64,000 bases of DNA from Rubellimicrobium roseum. Lineage in GTDB: Bacteria > Pseudomonadota > Alphaproteobacteria > Rhodobacterales > Rhodobacteraceae. Position 1 is the stretch's first letter, and each line of letters begins with the position of its first letter. The stretch is taken from the NCBI RefSeq assembly GCF_006152145.1, contig NZ_VDFV01000002.1:186001-250000 (forward strand), written 5' to 3'. Position numbers and translations under genes: made by a program. The notes beneath the pieces are model-generated. The model was not told the DNA's origin. It saw only the letters and a program-made list of their open reading frames with translations, and searched no databases. Positions 28,094 through 41,453 of this stretch are shown here, in pieces.

Positions 28094-28894
28094 TCAGGCT
28101 AACCCCATCGTTGCCATCATAGCTTCTATCCTGCTGATATCCGATGGATTGTTCAGCTCCCAGAACTCCCGCCCGCGAGCCTCCACCTCGACGCAGAGGA
28201 GCGGCTGGCCCTGCTCCAGGAATCGGAGCTGCTCTAGCCCCTCCAGCGTCTCCAGGGGGCCGGGCGGCCAGGCGCCGTAGCCGCGCAGCGCATCGGGCCG
28301 GTAGGCGTAGACGCCCACGTGGTGGAAGACGGGCGTGGCTTCGTGGGCCCCGAAGTCGCGGCCCGTGAAGGGGATGACCTCCTTGGAGAAGTAGAGCGCC
28401 CGGTGGCCGGCGCCGAAGACGGCGGTGGTGCCGCCCACGCGGCCCTGCCGGCGGTCGTCGAGGAGCGCAGCGAGCTGCGCGCCGGTGGTGCGCAGCACGG
28501 GGGTGGCCACGGCCATGTCGGGGCGGGCGCGGAGCGCGTCCACCAGCGCCTCGACGAACCAGGGGGGCGTGAGGGGCGCGTCGCCCTGGAGGTTCACGAC
28601 GATGTCGTGGTCGCCGCCCAGGAGGTCCAGCGCCTCGGCGCAGCGCTCGGTCCCGTTGAGGTGGCGGTCGGAGGTCATCACGACCTCGGCCCCGAAGGAG
28701 AGCGCGTGCGCCCGGATGCGCTCGTCGTCGGTGGCGATGACGGTGCGGGCGATGCCCCGGACCTGCCGCGCGGCCTCCCAGGTGCGGCGCAGGAGGCTCT
28801 TCGACTCGCCCGTAGCCCCTTTCAGCAGGGCCAGCGGCTTGCCCGGATAGCGCGTGGAGGCGTGGCGGGCGGGGATGACAAGAAGGGGGCTCAT
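28094..28894 (-). CDS. kdsB: CMP-Kdo synthetase
   Basis: KdsB activates the LPS sugar Kdo as CMP-Kdo. The 266-residue protein begins LLVIPARHASTRYPGKPLA and carries VIATDDERI, MTSDRHLNGTERCAEA and VNLQGDAPL, the family's CTP and Kdo motifs. The ATG at 28894 overlaps the cysQ stop by four bases; the longer upstream reading is antisense-like arginine-rich sequence. It complements kdsD and lptCAB about 4-5 kb away. Confidence 0.95.
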   Translation of the reverse strand: MSPLLVIPARHASTRYPGKPLALLKGATGESKSLLRRTWEAARQVRGIARTVIATDDERIRAHALSFGAEVVMTSDRHLNGTERCAEALDLLGGDHDIVVNLQGDAPLTPPWFVEALVDALRARPDMAVATPVLRTTGAQLAALLDDRRQGRVGGTTAVFGAGHRALYFSKEVIPFTGRDFGAHEATPVFHHVGVYAYRPDALRGYGAWPPGPLETLEGLEQLRFLEQGQPLLCVEVEARGREFWELNNPSDISRIEAMMATMGLA

Positions 28895-29691
28895 CCGGCG
28901 GGGATCAGGTCGACGCCCGGCGCATGGGCGATGAAGAAGGGGTTCTCGTAGCCGGGCTTGCCGTAGAGGAGCGGCGCGTGGCTGTCGAAGCGGACGACGC
29001 GCCCCCCCGCGCCCAGGAGGACGGCCTGCCCCGCGGCGGTGTCCCATTCCATCGTGCGCCCGAGCCGGGGGTAGAGGTCGGCCTCGCCGGTGGCGACGAG
29101 GCAGAACTTGAGCGAGGAGCCCGCGCTCTTGAAGTCGGCGACCTGATAGCCCGCGATGTAGGCGTCGGTGGCGGCGTCGCGGTGGCTTTTCGAGGCCACG
29201 ACGCGCAGCGCGGCGTTGTCGGGCCGGGCCACACGGATGGGGACGGAGAAGCCCACGCGGCTGGGGTCGTGGGTGCCGTCCTCCTCGACCGTCTGGCCGA
29301 GCGCGTTGGTGTAGAAGAGCCGCTCCTTGGCGGGGGCGTAGACGACGCCGCGCGTGGGCACGCCGCCCTGCACGAAGGCGATGTTCACCGTGAAGTCGCC
29401 GCGCCGCTGCACGAACTCCTTGGTGCCGTCGAGCGGGTCGACGATCAGGAAGTCGCCATGGAGCGCGCCGTGGGTGGCGGCCTGCTCCTCGGTCACGAGG
29501 GGGACGTCCGGGAAGGCGGCGCGCAGGCCGTCCGAGATGATGCGGTCGGCGGCGAGGTCGGCCTTGGTCACGGGCGAGTCGTCGGCCTTAGTCTCGACCC
29601 CGAGGTCGGGGGCCCGGTAGATCTCCATGATCGCCTCGCCCGCCTCGATGGCGAGGCGGCGCATGGTCTCGGACAGGCGGTCGAAGTCCAT
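28891..29691 (-). CDS. cysQ: 3'(2'),5'-bisphosphate nucleotidase CysQ
   Basis: CysQ removes 3'-phosphate from adenosine 3',5'-bisphosphate made during sulfate assimilation. The 266-residue protein has the lithium-sensitive phosphatase motifs DSPVTKADLAAD, the metal site IVDPLDGTKEF, and WDTAAGQAVLLGAGG. It starts at the ATG at 29691; the upstream extension is rejected as arginine/proline-rich. It is translationally coupled to kdsB. Confidence 0.94.
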   Translation of the reverse strand: MDFDRLSETMRRLAIEAGEAIMEIYRAPDLGVETKADDSPVTKADLAADRIISDGLRAAFPDVPLVTEEQAATHGALHGDFLIVDPLDGTKEFVQRRGDFTVNIAFVQGGVPTRGVVYAPAKERLFYTNALGQTVEEDGTHDPSRVGFSVPIRVARPDNAALRVVASKSHRDAATDAYIAGYQVADFKSAGSSLKFCLVATGEADLYPRLGRTMEWDTAAGQAVLLGAGGRVVRFDSHAPLLYGKPGYENPFFIAHAPGVDLIPAG

Positions 29692-29819
29692 CAGGTGTCT
29701 CCCTTCGGGGTGGCCCGCGCCGTTATGCGAGGGCGCGGGGGGATCGGCAAGGCGGACCCTTGCCCGGCGCGGGGCGGCGTGGTGCAACGGGGACGCCCGC
29801 AGCCCCGGAGGACCGCCCG

Positions 29820-30419
29820 ATGCCCCCGCCCGCCCGCCCGCTCGCCCTGGCGCTCGCGCTCCTGCTCGGGGGCGCGGCCGGGGCGCAGGACCTGCCCGCG
29901 CGCTTCTCGGTCACGGGGGTCGCGGCGGGCGACGCGCTGAACGTCCGCGAGCGGCCCGACGCGGCGGCGCGGGTGCTGGGCACGCTGCCGCCGGGCAGCA
30001 CCGGGGTCGAGGTGCTGGAGACCACGCCCGACGGGCGCTGGGGGCTCATGCCGCTGCGCGAGGGGTCGGGCTGGGTCGCCATGCAATTCCTTGCGCCCGA
30101 AGCGCCCGCGTCCACGCCGCTGCCGCGCCCGCTGTTCTGCCGGGGGACCGAGCCTTTCTGGGCGCTGGAGGTGACGTCGGAGGGCGCGGCCTTTTCGACG
30201 CCCGAGCGGGGCGAGGTGCCGCTGCGCCAGCACGGCGAGGTGGCGGGCTTCACGGGCGGCGTCGCGGCCTTCGACGCGGGCGGCGAGACGCTGGACCTGA
30301 CGGTGGTGCGAAAGGCCTGCTCGGACGGGATGAGCGATCGGTCCTATGGGCTGGCCGCCATGGTCTGGAACCGGGGCGAGCTGTTCCTAGAGGGGTGCTG
30401 CGCCCTGTCGGCGCGCTAG
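29820..30419 (+). CDS. Secreted SH3-like domain protein (COG3650-like)
   Basis: The 199-residue protein has a signal peptide (PLALALALLLGGAAGAQ), a bacterial SH3-like domain (about 28-80; GDALNVRERPDAAARVLGTL, GWVAMQFL) and a C-terminal domain with GTEPFWALEV, KACSDGMSDRSYGLA and a GCCA ending. The last pattern matches uncharacterised COG3650-type periplasmic or membrane-associated proteins. SH3-like domains often bind the cell wall, so an envelope role is inferred. It converges on the 89-residue gene downstream. Confidence 0.75.
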   Translation: MPPPARPLALALALLLGGAAGAQDLPARFSVTGVAAGDALNVRERPDAAARVLGTLPPGSTGVEVLETTPDGRWGLMPLREGSGWVAMQFLAPEAPASTPLPRPLFCRGTEPFWALEVTSEGAAFSTPERGEVPLRQHGEVAGFTGGVAAFDAGGETLDLTVVRKACSDGMSDRSYGLAAMVWNRGELFLEGCCALSAR

Positions 30420-30471
30420 GGCAGGACAGGGCGCAGGCGTAGTTGGGCCAAGTTGAGGGACCGGCGCGGCC

Positions 30472-30741
30472 TCAGGCCTTGAGATTCGAGAACATCAGGA
30501 CCTTGCGGTCGAGGTCGAAGGTCGTGTGCTTGCTGCGCTCCAGGAGCCGCAGCATCGGCTCCATGTCGTCGGAGTCCACGTCGAGGATGTATTCCTCCAC
30601 GCCGTTGTCGAGGATGAGCTGGACGGTGAACTTGCCCTCCTCGCCGCGCTCCTGCTCGACCCAGGAGGCCTGGTACTGGGTGACCTCGCGGATGTTGTAG
30701 CGGCGCTGGAGGGACTGGCTCTGCTGGTCGTTCTGGTCCAT
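30472..30741 (-). CDS. Small conserved hypothetical protein
   Basis: The 89-residue protein is charged and soluble, with no signal peptide or membrane segment. It starts with MDQNDQQSQSLQRRYNIR and is rich in acidic residues in the middle (EEYILDVDSDDMEPML). The start at 30741 is preceded by GGGAGCCACTCCG. I recognise no domain. It is in the same direction as alkB, which lies 102 bases upstream of it, so they may share a transcript. Confidence 0.7.
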   Translation of the reverse strand: MDQNDQQSQSLQRRYNIREVTQYQASWVEQERGEEGKFTVQLILDNGVEEYILDVDSDDMEPMLRLLERSKHTTFDLDRKVLMFSNLKA

Positions 30742-30843
30742 CGGAGTGGCTCCCGTGAGTTGCGAAGGGCCGTCGGCCGCTGCCTCACGGCGCCAGCGCC
30801 CCGCGCGTTCCGGGCCGCGCGGGGCGGTCGGCGGGTTTCCCCG

Positions 30844-31449
30844 TCAGGTCACGACCCGCAGGGTGAGGTTGATCCGCCCGCCGCCCGGCACGAGGTCCGA
30901 GGAGCCCGCCCGCACCCGGTCGATCCCGTGGTGGACGAGCCGGGCGGGCCCGCCGATCACCGCCACGTCGCCCGAGCGGAGCCAGAGCGACGCCGTGGGA
31001 CCGCCGCGCTCGATGCCGCCCACGCGGAACAGCGCCTCGTCGCCGAGCGAGATCGAGACCACGGGCTGCGACAGGTCCGCCTCGTCGCGGTCCTGGTGAA
31101 GGCCCATGCGCGCCCCTTCGCGGTAGAGGTTCACGAGGCAGCATTCGGGGGGCCGGGCGCCGGGGACCACGGCGTCCCAGACCGCCAGGACCGATGGGGG
31201 GATCGGCGGCCAAGGGAGGCCCGAGGGATGACGCTCCTCGTAGCGGTAGCCGCGCCGGTCCGAGACCCAGCCGAAGCGGCCCGCGCTGGTCATGGCGACG
31301 GACATGGCCTTGCCCCAGCGGGTGACCGGATGGAAGGGCTGTGCCTCGGCCTGCACGCGCAGGATGTCCGCCAGCATCGCCTCCTGCGCCGGTCGGTCCA
31401 GGTGGCCGGGGCGGACGAGGACGCCGTTGAGGTCGAGAGTCTGGTCCAT
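30844..31449 (-). CDS. alkB: Alkylated DNA repair dioxygenase AlkB
   Basis: AlkB removes methyl lesions such as 1-methyladenine from DNA or RNA by Fe(II)/2-oxoglutarate oxidation. The 201-residue protein shows the iron ligands H-x-D in GLHQDRDEAD and a histidine in ARLVHHGIDR, plus the 2-oxoglutarate arginines in RINLTLR. YRYEERHPSGLPWPP is the nucleotide-recognition lid. The gene stands divergent from dnaK; no ada gene is nearby. Confidence 0.94.
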   Translation of the reverse strand: MDQTLDLNGVLVRPGHLDRPAQEAMLADILRVQAEAQPFHPVTRWGKAMSVAMTSAGRFGWVSDRRGYRYEERHPSGLPWPPIPPSVLAVWDAVVPGARPPECCLVNLYREGARMGLHQDRDEADLSQPVVSISLGDEALFRVGGIERGGPTASLWLRSGDVAVIGGPARLVHHGIDRVRAGSSDLVPGGGRINLTLRVVT

Positions 31450-31520
31450 GGTCGCGCCTCCTGCGGTGCCGCGGCGAAACGGTGGGCCGCAAATCGTGGC
31501 AGAGTTGCAGCGCCGCCCCG

Positions 31521-31549
31521 TTGCACCCCCAAATCCCCCCTCTTATATA
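31521..31549 (+). promoter_or_regulatory. Housekeeping-type promoter of dnaK
   Basis: TTGCAC (31521-31526) and TATATA (31544-31549) are separated by exactly 17 bases, about 100 bases before the dnaK start. A weaker overlapping heat-shock-like pair (TTGCAG at 31505-31510 and CCCCAAAT at 31527-31534) may also be used by RpoH. Confidence 0.6.
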
Positions 31550-31651
31550 CCGTCCGTCCGCGGCGGGACGCCCGCCGCATACCCCATCAACCATCGGGGG
31601 TGCCTCCCGCAGGGCCCCCACGCGTCAGACCGCCTGAAAGGGATTTGAACA

Positions 31652-33559
<1,908 letters not shown>

Positions 33560-33583
33560 GGGGCAGGCCTCCTGACCCGAGAA

Positions 33584-33607
33584 GGCCGGCTCCCTCGCGG
33601 GCCGGCC
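33584..33607 (+). terminator. Hairpin between dnaK and dnaJ
   Basis: GGCCGGC (33584-33590) pairs with GCCGGCC (33601-33607) around a ten-base loop, and GTTTCGTTT follows. This should end part of the dnaK transcripts, keeping DnaJ below DnaK levels. Confidence 0.55.
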
Positions 33608-33638
33608 GTTTCGTTTGGGGGGCTGGAGGATGAGTGCG

Positions 33639-34790
33639 ATGGCGAAACGCGACTACTATGAAACGCTCGGCGTGGCCCGCGGCGCCTCGGCCGAGGAGAT
33701 CAAGAAGGCCTATCGGGCCAAGGCCAAGGAGCTGCACCCCGACCGCAACGCCGCCAACCCGGACGCCGAGTCCAGGTTCAAGGAGGTGAACGAGGCCTAC
33801 GAGGTCCTGAAGGACGAGCAGAAGAAGGCGGCCTATGACCGCTTCGGCCATGCGGCCTTCGACGGCGGCATGGGCGGGGCGCGCGGCGGCGCGGGCGGCT
33901 TCCGTCCGAACGGCGACTTCGCCTCGGCCTTCTCGGACGTGTTCGACGACCTGTTCGGCGACATCATGGGCCAGCGGGGCGCGCAGGGGCGCGCGCGGGC
34001 GGCGGCGCGGGGCAACGACCTGCGCTACAATCTCCGCATCTCCCTCGAGGAGGCGCATCAGGGCCTGACGAAGACGATCCAGGTGCCCACCGCCGTGGCC
34101 TGCGGCACCTGCAAGGGCACCGGCGCCGAGGGCGGCAGCGAGCCGCTGACCTGCCCGACCTGCTCGGGCATGGGGAAGGTGCGGGCGCAGCAGGGCTTCT
34201 TCACCGTGGAGCGGACCTGCCCGACCTGCAACGGGCTGGGCCAGACGATCAAGAACCCCTGCAAGACCTGCCACGGCGCGGGCCGGGTCGAGAAGGAGAA
34301 GACGCTGTCCGTGAACATCCCGGCCGGGGTGGAGACGGGCACGCGCATTCGCCTGGCCGGCGAGGGCGAGGCGGGGATGCGGGGGGGCCCGACGGGCGAC
34401 CTCTACATCTTCATCGAGGTGAAGGATCACCCGATCTTCGTGCGCGACGGGGCGGACCTGCATTGCCGGGTGCCCGTGTCGATGGCCACGGCGGCGCTGG
34501 GCGGCGACATCGAGGTGCCGACCATCGACGGCGGGCGGGCGCGGGTGAAGATCCCCGAAGGCTCGCAGACGGGCCGCCAGATGCGCCTGCGCAGCAAGGG
34601 GATGCCGGTCCTGCGCACCAAGGACGTGGGCGACATGTTCATCGAGCTGTCCGTCGAGACGCCGGTGAACCTGACCGCCCGGCAGAAGGAACTGCTGCGG
34701 GAGTTCGACAAGCTCTCGGAGCAGAACAACCCCCAGAGCGCCGGGTTCTTCTCGGCCGTGAAGGGGTTCTGGGACTCGATGAAAGGCTGA
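33639..34790 (+). CDS. dnaJ: Chaperone DnaJ (Hsp40)
   Basis: DnaJ delivers substrates to DnaK and triggers its ATPase. The 383-residue protein has a J domain (about 1-70) with HPD in KELHPDRN, a glycine-rich stretch (about 75-105), and a zinc domain with four CxxCxGxG-type repeats ([32 protein letters not shown]). The ATG at 33639 is chosen because GGAGG (33625-33629) is nine bases away; an ATG at 33630 would touch the ribosome site. Confidence 0.97.
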   Translation: MAKRDYYETLGVARGASAEEIKKAYRAKAKELHPDRNAANPDAESRFKEVNEAYEVLKDEQKKAAYDRFGHAAFDGGMGGARGGAGGFRPNGDFASAFSDVFDDLFGDIMGQRGAQGRARAAARGNDLRYNLRISLEEAHQGLTKTIQVPTAVACGTCKGTGAEGGSEPLTCPTCSGMGKVRAQQGFFTVERTCPTCNGLGQTIKNPCKTCHGAGRVEKEKTLSVNIPAGVETGTRIRLAGEGEAGMRGGPTGDLYIFIEVKDHPIFVRDGADLHCRVPVSMATAALGGDIEVPTIDGGRARVKIPEGSQTGRQMRLRSKGMPVLRTKDVGDMFIELSVETPVNLTARQKELLREFDKLSEQNNPQSAGFFSAVKGFWDSMKG

Positions 34791-34800
34791 AGGCTGGTCC

Positions 34801-34844
34801 GCGCGCCATCGGCGCGCAGGCGGATCGGTCCGGGGGACCGATCC
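34801..34844 (+). terminator. Two hairpins downstream of dnaJ
   Basis: GCGCGCC-ATC-GGCGCGC (34801-34817) is followed by GGATCGGTCC-GGG-GGACCGATCC (34822-34844), perfect stems of seven and ten pairs. No T run follows, so they may be a Rho-type end or RNA-stabilising structures. Confidence 0.45.
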
Positions 34845-34992
34845 GAAGCCTGAACGCCCCGAGCGCTTGCGAGGGGCTGGCGGGAGCGGTCCTGACCTTC
34901 CTTGACGAGGACAAGGGCGAGGGACCCGCGGGCCCCTCGCGCTCCCCGCGCCGTTTACCATCTGTTAACCGCGTCGCCGTATCGTCCCGGGC

Positions 34993-35757
34993 ATGACCAG
35001 CATTCCGGGCCTTGCCGACTCGCAGACACTCTTTCCGCTCGATGGCGACGAGGCGCCCGTGGCGCCGTTGCCCGGTGCGCGGCTGCCGTCCTACATCGCC
35101 GACCATCGCGCGCGGCTGCGGCAGCGGTTCCTGGACGGAGGCGCGGCGGCCCTGCCTGACTACGAAATGCTGGAGCTGGTCCTGTTCCGCGCCATCCCCC
35201 GGCAGGACGTGAAGCCCCTGGCGCGGCGGCTGCTCGACGCCTTCGGCGATTTCGCCTCGGTGCTCTCGGCCCCCCTGCCCCGCCTCCTGCAGGTCGAGGG
35301 CGTGGGGCCGGCGGTGGCGACGGAACTGAAGGTCGTGGAGGCGGCAGCGCATCGCATGGCGCGGGCCAAGGTCCTCCGGCGGCAGGTGGTGTCGTCCTGG
35401 GCGCAGCTTCTGGACTATTGCCACACCGTCATGGCGCACCGGGAGCAGGAGCAGTTCCGCGTCCTGTTCCTTGACCGCAAGAACGTGCTGATCGCCGACG
35501 AGGAGCAGGCGCGGGGCACGGTGGACCATGTGCCGGTCTATCCGCGCGAGGTGGTCAAGCGGGCGCTGGAGCTGAACGCCTCGGCGCTCATCCTCGTGCA
35601 CAATCATCCCTCGGGCGACCCGACGCCAAGCCAGGCCGACATCGACATGACGGCGCAGATCGAGGCGGCGGCGCAGGCGCTGGGCCTCGTGCTGCACGAC
35701 CACCTCATCATCGGGCGGGAGCGGGAGTTGAGCTTCCGGGCCGAGGGGTATCTGTAA
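34993..35757 (+). CDS. radC: RadC-family JAB/MPN domain protein
   Basis: The 254-residue protein has a helix-hairpin-helix region (about 95-120, LLQVEGVGPAVATELK) and a C-terminal JAMM metalloprotease-like domain with the metal motif HNHPSGDPTPSQAD. RadC proteins were once linked to DNA repair, but that claim is disputed, and the true role is unknown. It has an acidic proline-rich N-terminus. It is a single gene downstream of dnaJ. Confidence 0.92.
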   Translation: MTSIPGLADSQTLFPLDGDEAPVAPLPGARLPSYIADHRARLRQRFLDGGAAALPDYEMLELVLFRAIPRQDVKPLARRLLDAFGDFASVLSAPLPRLLQVEGVGPAVATELKVVEAAAHRMARAKVLRRQVVSSWAQLLDYCHTVMAHREQEQFRVLFLDRKNVLIADEEQARGTVDHVPVYPREVVKRALELNASALILVHNHPSGDPTPSQADIDMTAQIEAAAQALGLVLHDHLIIGRERELSFRAEGYL

Positions 35758-36005
35758 TCCCGGACACCGCCTACGCTGCGGCGCAGGAAGCCGGATGGAA
35801 GACGAAACACCTTCATCGACGGACCGACAGCCCTGCCCGGCGGCGCCATGCAGGCGGCCTGATCCGCTCCATGGGATCAGGCGTGGAGTATAGACGCATG
35901 GTCCAGCCCAGACCCACGGGGCATGTGTCGCGAGGCCCCATCAGGGACGCCGCCAGATCATCTCAGTGACTCGGTCACTACTATAACAACGAAGGGATCG
36001 CGGCT
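35758..36005. other. Intergenic region after radC with hairpin and palindrome
   Basis: A perfect nine-pair hairpin, GCCTGATCC with GGATCAGGC around an eight-base loop (35857-35882), lies about 100 bases after radC and may mark its RNA end. A second palindrome, AGTGAC-TCG-GTCACT (35965-35979), resembles a TetR-type operator and is followed directly by TATAAC (35982-35987). No gene is evident before the small frame at 36006. Confidence 0.4.
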
Positions 36006-36158
36006 GTGCTTCGGCCCGTGCTCACGTGTTCGGACGGCGCCGCTCTTCTGCTGTTCGCTGGCGGAGCCTTGGAAGCGGTGGGCTGGGCTGTGGCCCTGAT
36101 CGCCGGAATCCTCTGGAAATGCCCCGGCCTCCGATCGGCTCTCTCGGCGTCTCGGTAG
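36006..36158 (+). CDS. Candidate 50-residue membrane protein
   Basis: A GTG at 36006, eight bases after GAAGGGA, opens a 50-codon frame ending in TAG at 36158. The product begins VLRPVLTCSDG, then has one long hydrophobic stretch (AALLLFAGGALEAVGWAVAL and IAGILW) and a basic tail (KCPGLRSALSASR). A single membrane helix is likely. The palindrome at 35965-35979 and TATAAC lie just upstream. There is no known homologue that I recognise, and the composition could arise by chance in GC-rich DNA, so this is only a candidate. Confidence 0.35.
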   Translation: MLRPVLTCSDGAALLLFAGGALEAVGWAVALIAGILWKCPGLRSALSASR

Positions 36159-36191
36159 CCGCACTTCAGGTCAGAGGCGTCAAAACCAAGA

Positions 36192-36221
36192 GCCGGGATG
36201 TTTCACGTGGAACATCCCGGC
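36192..36221. other. 30-base palindrome with parS-like core after secA
   Basis: The core TGTTTCACGTGGAACA (36199-36214) combines one half of the TGTTTCAC-type and one half of the GTGGAACA-type parS sequence, with one mismatched pair. Six to seven flanking bases on each side (GCCGGGA and TCCCGGC) extend the symmetry. It starts 30 bases after the secA stop on the minus strand and is followed there by TCTTGGTTTTG, so it may also act as the secA terminator. Confidence 0.55.
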
Positions 36222-36251
36222 CCGTGTCGTTTCGGCGCTTCTTGGGGCGGC

Positions 36252-39053
<2,802 letters not shown>

Positions 39054-39250
39054 GACAGTCCTTCCCGTCCTCTCGCTAACCCGAGCCCGGACCGGACTCC
39101 CGCCGAATTGTGAGGAGATTCCTTGTGGCCCGCGCGCGCCCGGCCTAATTGAGGGGCCGCGCGCCCACCCAAGGCCATTCGCGGAGATAAGGGGGGGCGG
39201 TCCCGCTGTCAACGCGGCCCTTCGGGGCTGCCCGATCAAGGCTTCGTTCC

Positions 39251-40234
39251 ATGCTGAAACAGCTCATGCTCCTCCAGACGGCCTCCGCGCTCGCCCTGGC
39301 GCTGGCGCTGCCCGTCGCGGCCCAGGATGCGGCGACGGAAGAGGCCCCCGCGGCCGAGGACACCGCCCCGGTCGTCCCCGACGGAGAGACGACCGACGCC
39401 CAAGCCACCGACGCCCCCGCCGAGGGCGCGACCGCCGAGGCCCCTGCCCCGGCCACCGATGCTACGCGCGACACGGTCGTGGCCAGCGTCAACGGCACCG
39501 ACATCACGCTGGGCCAGGTGCTCGTGGCCGCGCGGCAGCTTCCGGCGCAGTACCAGCAGCTTCCGCCCGACGTGCTGTTCGGCGGCGTCGTCGACCAGCT
39601 CATCCAGCAGGAGCTGCTGGCCCAGCAGGCGACCGAGCCCTCGGTCGCGACCGGCATCGCCATCGAGAACCAGCGCCGAGCGCTGCTCGCCAACGAAGTG
39701 CTGGGCGACATCGCCGGAACGGCCGTCACCGACGAGGCCGTGCAGGCCGCCTATGACGCGCAGTACGGCAACGTCGAGCCCGCGACCGAGTGGAACGCCT
39801 CGCACATCCTCGTGGAAACCGAGGAGGAGGCGCAGGCCGTCGTCGAGCGGCTGAACGCCGGCGAGGAGTTCGCGGCCGTGGCGCAGGAGGTCTCGACCGA
39901 CACCGGGTCGGGCGCGCAGGGCGGGGAGCTCGGCTGGTTCGGCCCCGGCATGATGGTGCCCGAGTTCGAGACGGGCGTGTCGGGCCTGGAGGCCGGGCAG
40001 ACCTCGGCGCCCATCCAGTCGCAGTTCGGCTGGCACGTCATCCGCCTGAACGAGACCCGCCCGCAGGAGGCCCCGGCGCTCGACGCCGTGCGTGCGGAGA
40101 TCGAGGGCCAGCTCCAGCAGCAGGCCGTCGAGGCGCGGCTTGCCGAGCTGGAGGCCGGAGCGCAGGTCACCCGGCCCGAGCCGGGGCAGTTCGACCCTGC
40201 CGTGCTGAACGACGCCACGCTTCTCGAGGACTGA
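39251..40234 (+). CDS. Periplasmic parvulin-type peptidyl-prolyl isomerase
   Basis: This 327-residue protein should assist folding of exported proteins. It has a signal peptide ([14 protein letters not shown]), a low-complexity Ala/Pro/Thr/Glu stretch (about 25-75), a SurA/PrsA-like helical N-domain (about 78-175) and a rotamase domain (about 180-275) with the parvulin signature [31 protein letters not shown] and [10 protein letters not shown]. It lies opposite secA, a sensible partner, and is followed after one base by argJ. Confidence 0.93.
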   Translation: MLKQLMLLQTASALALALALPVAAQDAATEEAPAAEDTAPVVPDGETTDAQATDAPAEGATAEAPAPATDATRDTVVASVNGTDITLGQVLVAARQLPAQYQQLPPDVLFGGVVDQLIQQELLAQQATEPSVATGIAIENQRRALLANEVLGDIAGTAVTDEAVQAAYDAQYGNVEPATEWNASHILVETEEEAQAVVERLNAGEEFAAVAQEVSTDTGSGAQGGELGWFGPGMMVPEFETGVSGLEAGQTSAPIQSQFGWHVIRLNETRPQEAPALDAVRAEIEGQLQQQAVEARLAELEAGAQVTRPEPGQFDPAVLNDATLLED

Positions 40235-40235
40235 C

Positions 40236-41453
40236 TTGGCCACCAAGATCTCGCCGCTGGCGCCCGCCGCCTTCCCGGACCTCCCCGTGATCGGGGGGGT
40301 CCGCTTCGCCTCGGCCGCCGCGGGGGTGCGCTACAAGGGCCGCACCGACGTGATGCTCGCGGTCCTGGAGAACGCGACGGTGGCCGGGACCTTCACGCGC
40401 TCGGCCACGCGCTCGGCACCCGTAAGGGACTGCCAGAGCAAAATGGCACAGGATGAAGGCGGGCCTGCGGCCTTCGTCATCAATTCCGGCAATTCCAACG
40501 CCTTCACGGGCCGGGTCGGCGAGGAGGCCGTCGCGGGCATCTGCGCGGCCGCGGCCCAGGCACTGGGGCTGCCCGAGGGCCGCGTCTTCACCTCCTCGAC
40601 CGGCGTCATCGGCGAGCCGCTGCCCTGGGAGCGGATCGCGGAGGCCCTGCCCTCTCTGCGCGACGCTCTCGATGCGGGCGGGATCGAAGCGGCGGCGCGG
40701 GCCATCATGACCACCGATACCTTCCCCAAGGGGGCCTCGGCCGAGGTCCGGCTTCCGGGCGGGACGGTGCGGATCGCCGGCATCGCCAAGGGTTCGGGGA
40801 TGATCGCGCCCGACATGGCGACGATGCTGGTCTATGTCTTCACCGACGCCCGGATCGGGCGGGCGGAGTTGCAGGACATGGTCTCGGCCGTGACCGACCG
40901 GACCTTCAACCGGATCACGGTGGACAGCGACACCTCGACCTCGGACACGCTGCTGATGGCAGCGACGGGGGCCTCGGGCGTGGACGTGGGCGGCGAGCCC
41001 GCCTTCGCCGCGGCGCTGGAGCGGGTGTTCCTCGACCTTGCGCTGCAGGTCGTGCGCGACGGCGAAGGAGCCACGAAGCTCGTGGAGGTGCGGGTGACGG
41101 GGGCAGCCTCCGAGGCCGACGCGCATCGCGTGGGGATGGCCATCGCCAACAGCCCGCTCGTCAAGACCGCCATCGCGGGCGAGGATGCCAACTGGGGCCG
41201 CATCGTCATGGCCGTGGGCAAGTCGGGGGCCGAGGCCGACCGCGACCGCCTGGCGATCCGTTTCGGCGACATCACCGTGGCGCGGGACGGCTTCCGCGCG
41301 CCGGACTACTCGGAGGAGGCGGCCTCGGCCTACATGAAGCGGCAGGAGCTGGTCATCGGGGTGGACCTGGGGATCGGCGACGGCGCCGCCACCGTGTGGA
41401 CCTGCGACCTGACCCATGGCTACATCGACATCAATGCCGACTACCGCTCCTGA
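40236..41453 (+). CDS. argJ: Bifunctional ornithine acetyltransferase / N-acetylglutamate synthase
   Basis: ArgJ recycles the acetyl group between ornithine and glutamate in arginine synthesis. The 405-residue precursor cleaves itself before the threonine in KGSGMIAPDMATMLVYVFTDA to give alpha and beta chains. FVINSGNSNAFTG and EDANWGRI are also conserved. The start is a TTG at 40236, five bases after GAGGA (40226-40230), one base after the parvulin stop; no suitable ATG exists. It is the middle gene of parvulin-argJ-mutT. Confidence 0.95.
   Translation: MATKISPLAPAAFPDLPVIGGVRFASAAAGVRYKGRTDVMLAVLENATVAGTFTRSATRSAPVRDCQSKMAQDEGGPAAFVINSGNSNAFTGRVGEEAVAGICAAAAQALGLPEGRVFTSSTGVIGEPLPWERIAEALPSLRDALDAGGIEAAARAIMTTDTFPKGASAEVRLPGGTVRIAGIAKGSGMIAPDMATMLVYVFTDARIGRAELQDMVSAVTDRTFNRITVDSDTSTSDTLLMAATGASGVDVGGEPAFAAALERVFLDLALQVVRDGEGATKLVEVRVTGAASEADAHRVGMAIANSPLVKTAIAGEDANWGRIVMAVGKSGAEADRDRLAIRFGDITVARDGFRAPDYSEEAASAYMKRQELVIGVDLGIGDGAATVWTCDLTHGYIDINADYRS

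Noticed and set aside
35958-36164. 68-codon minus-strand frame after radC
   Set aside because: Charged, low-complexity composition and no ribosome site; the plus-strand frame at 36006 is the better candidate.
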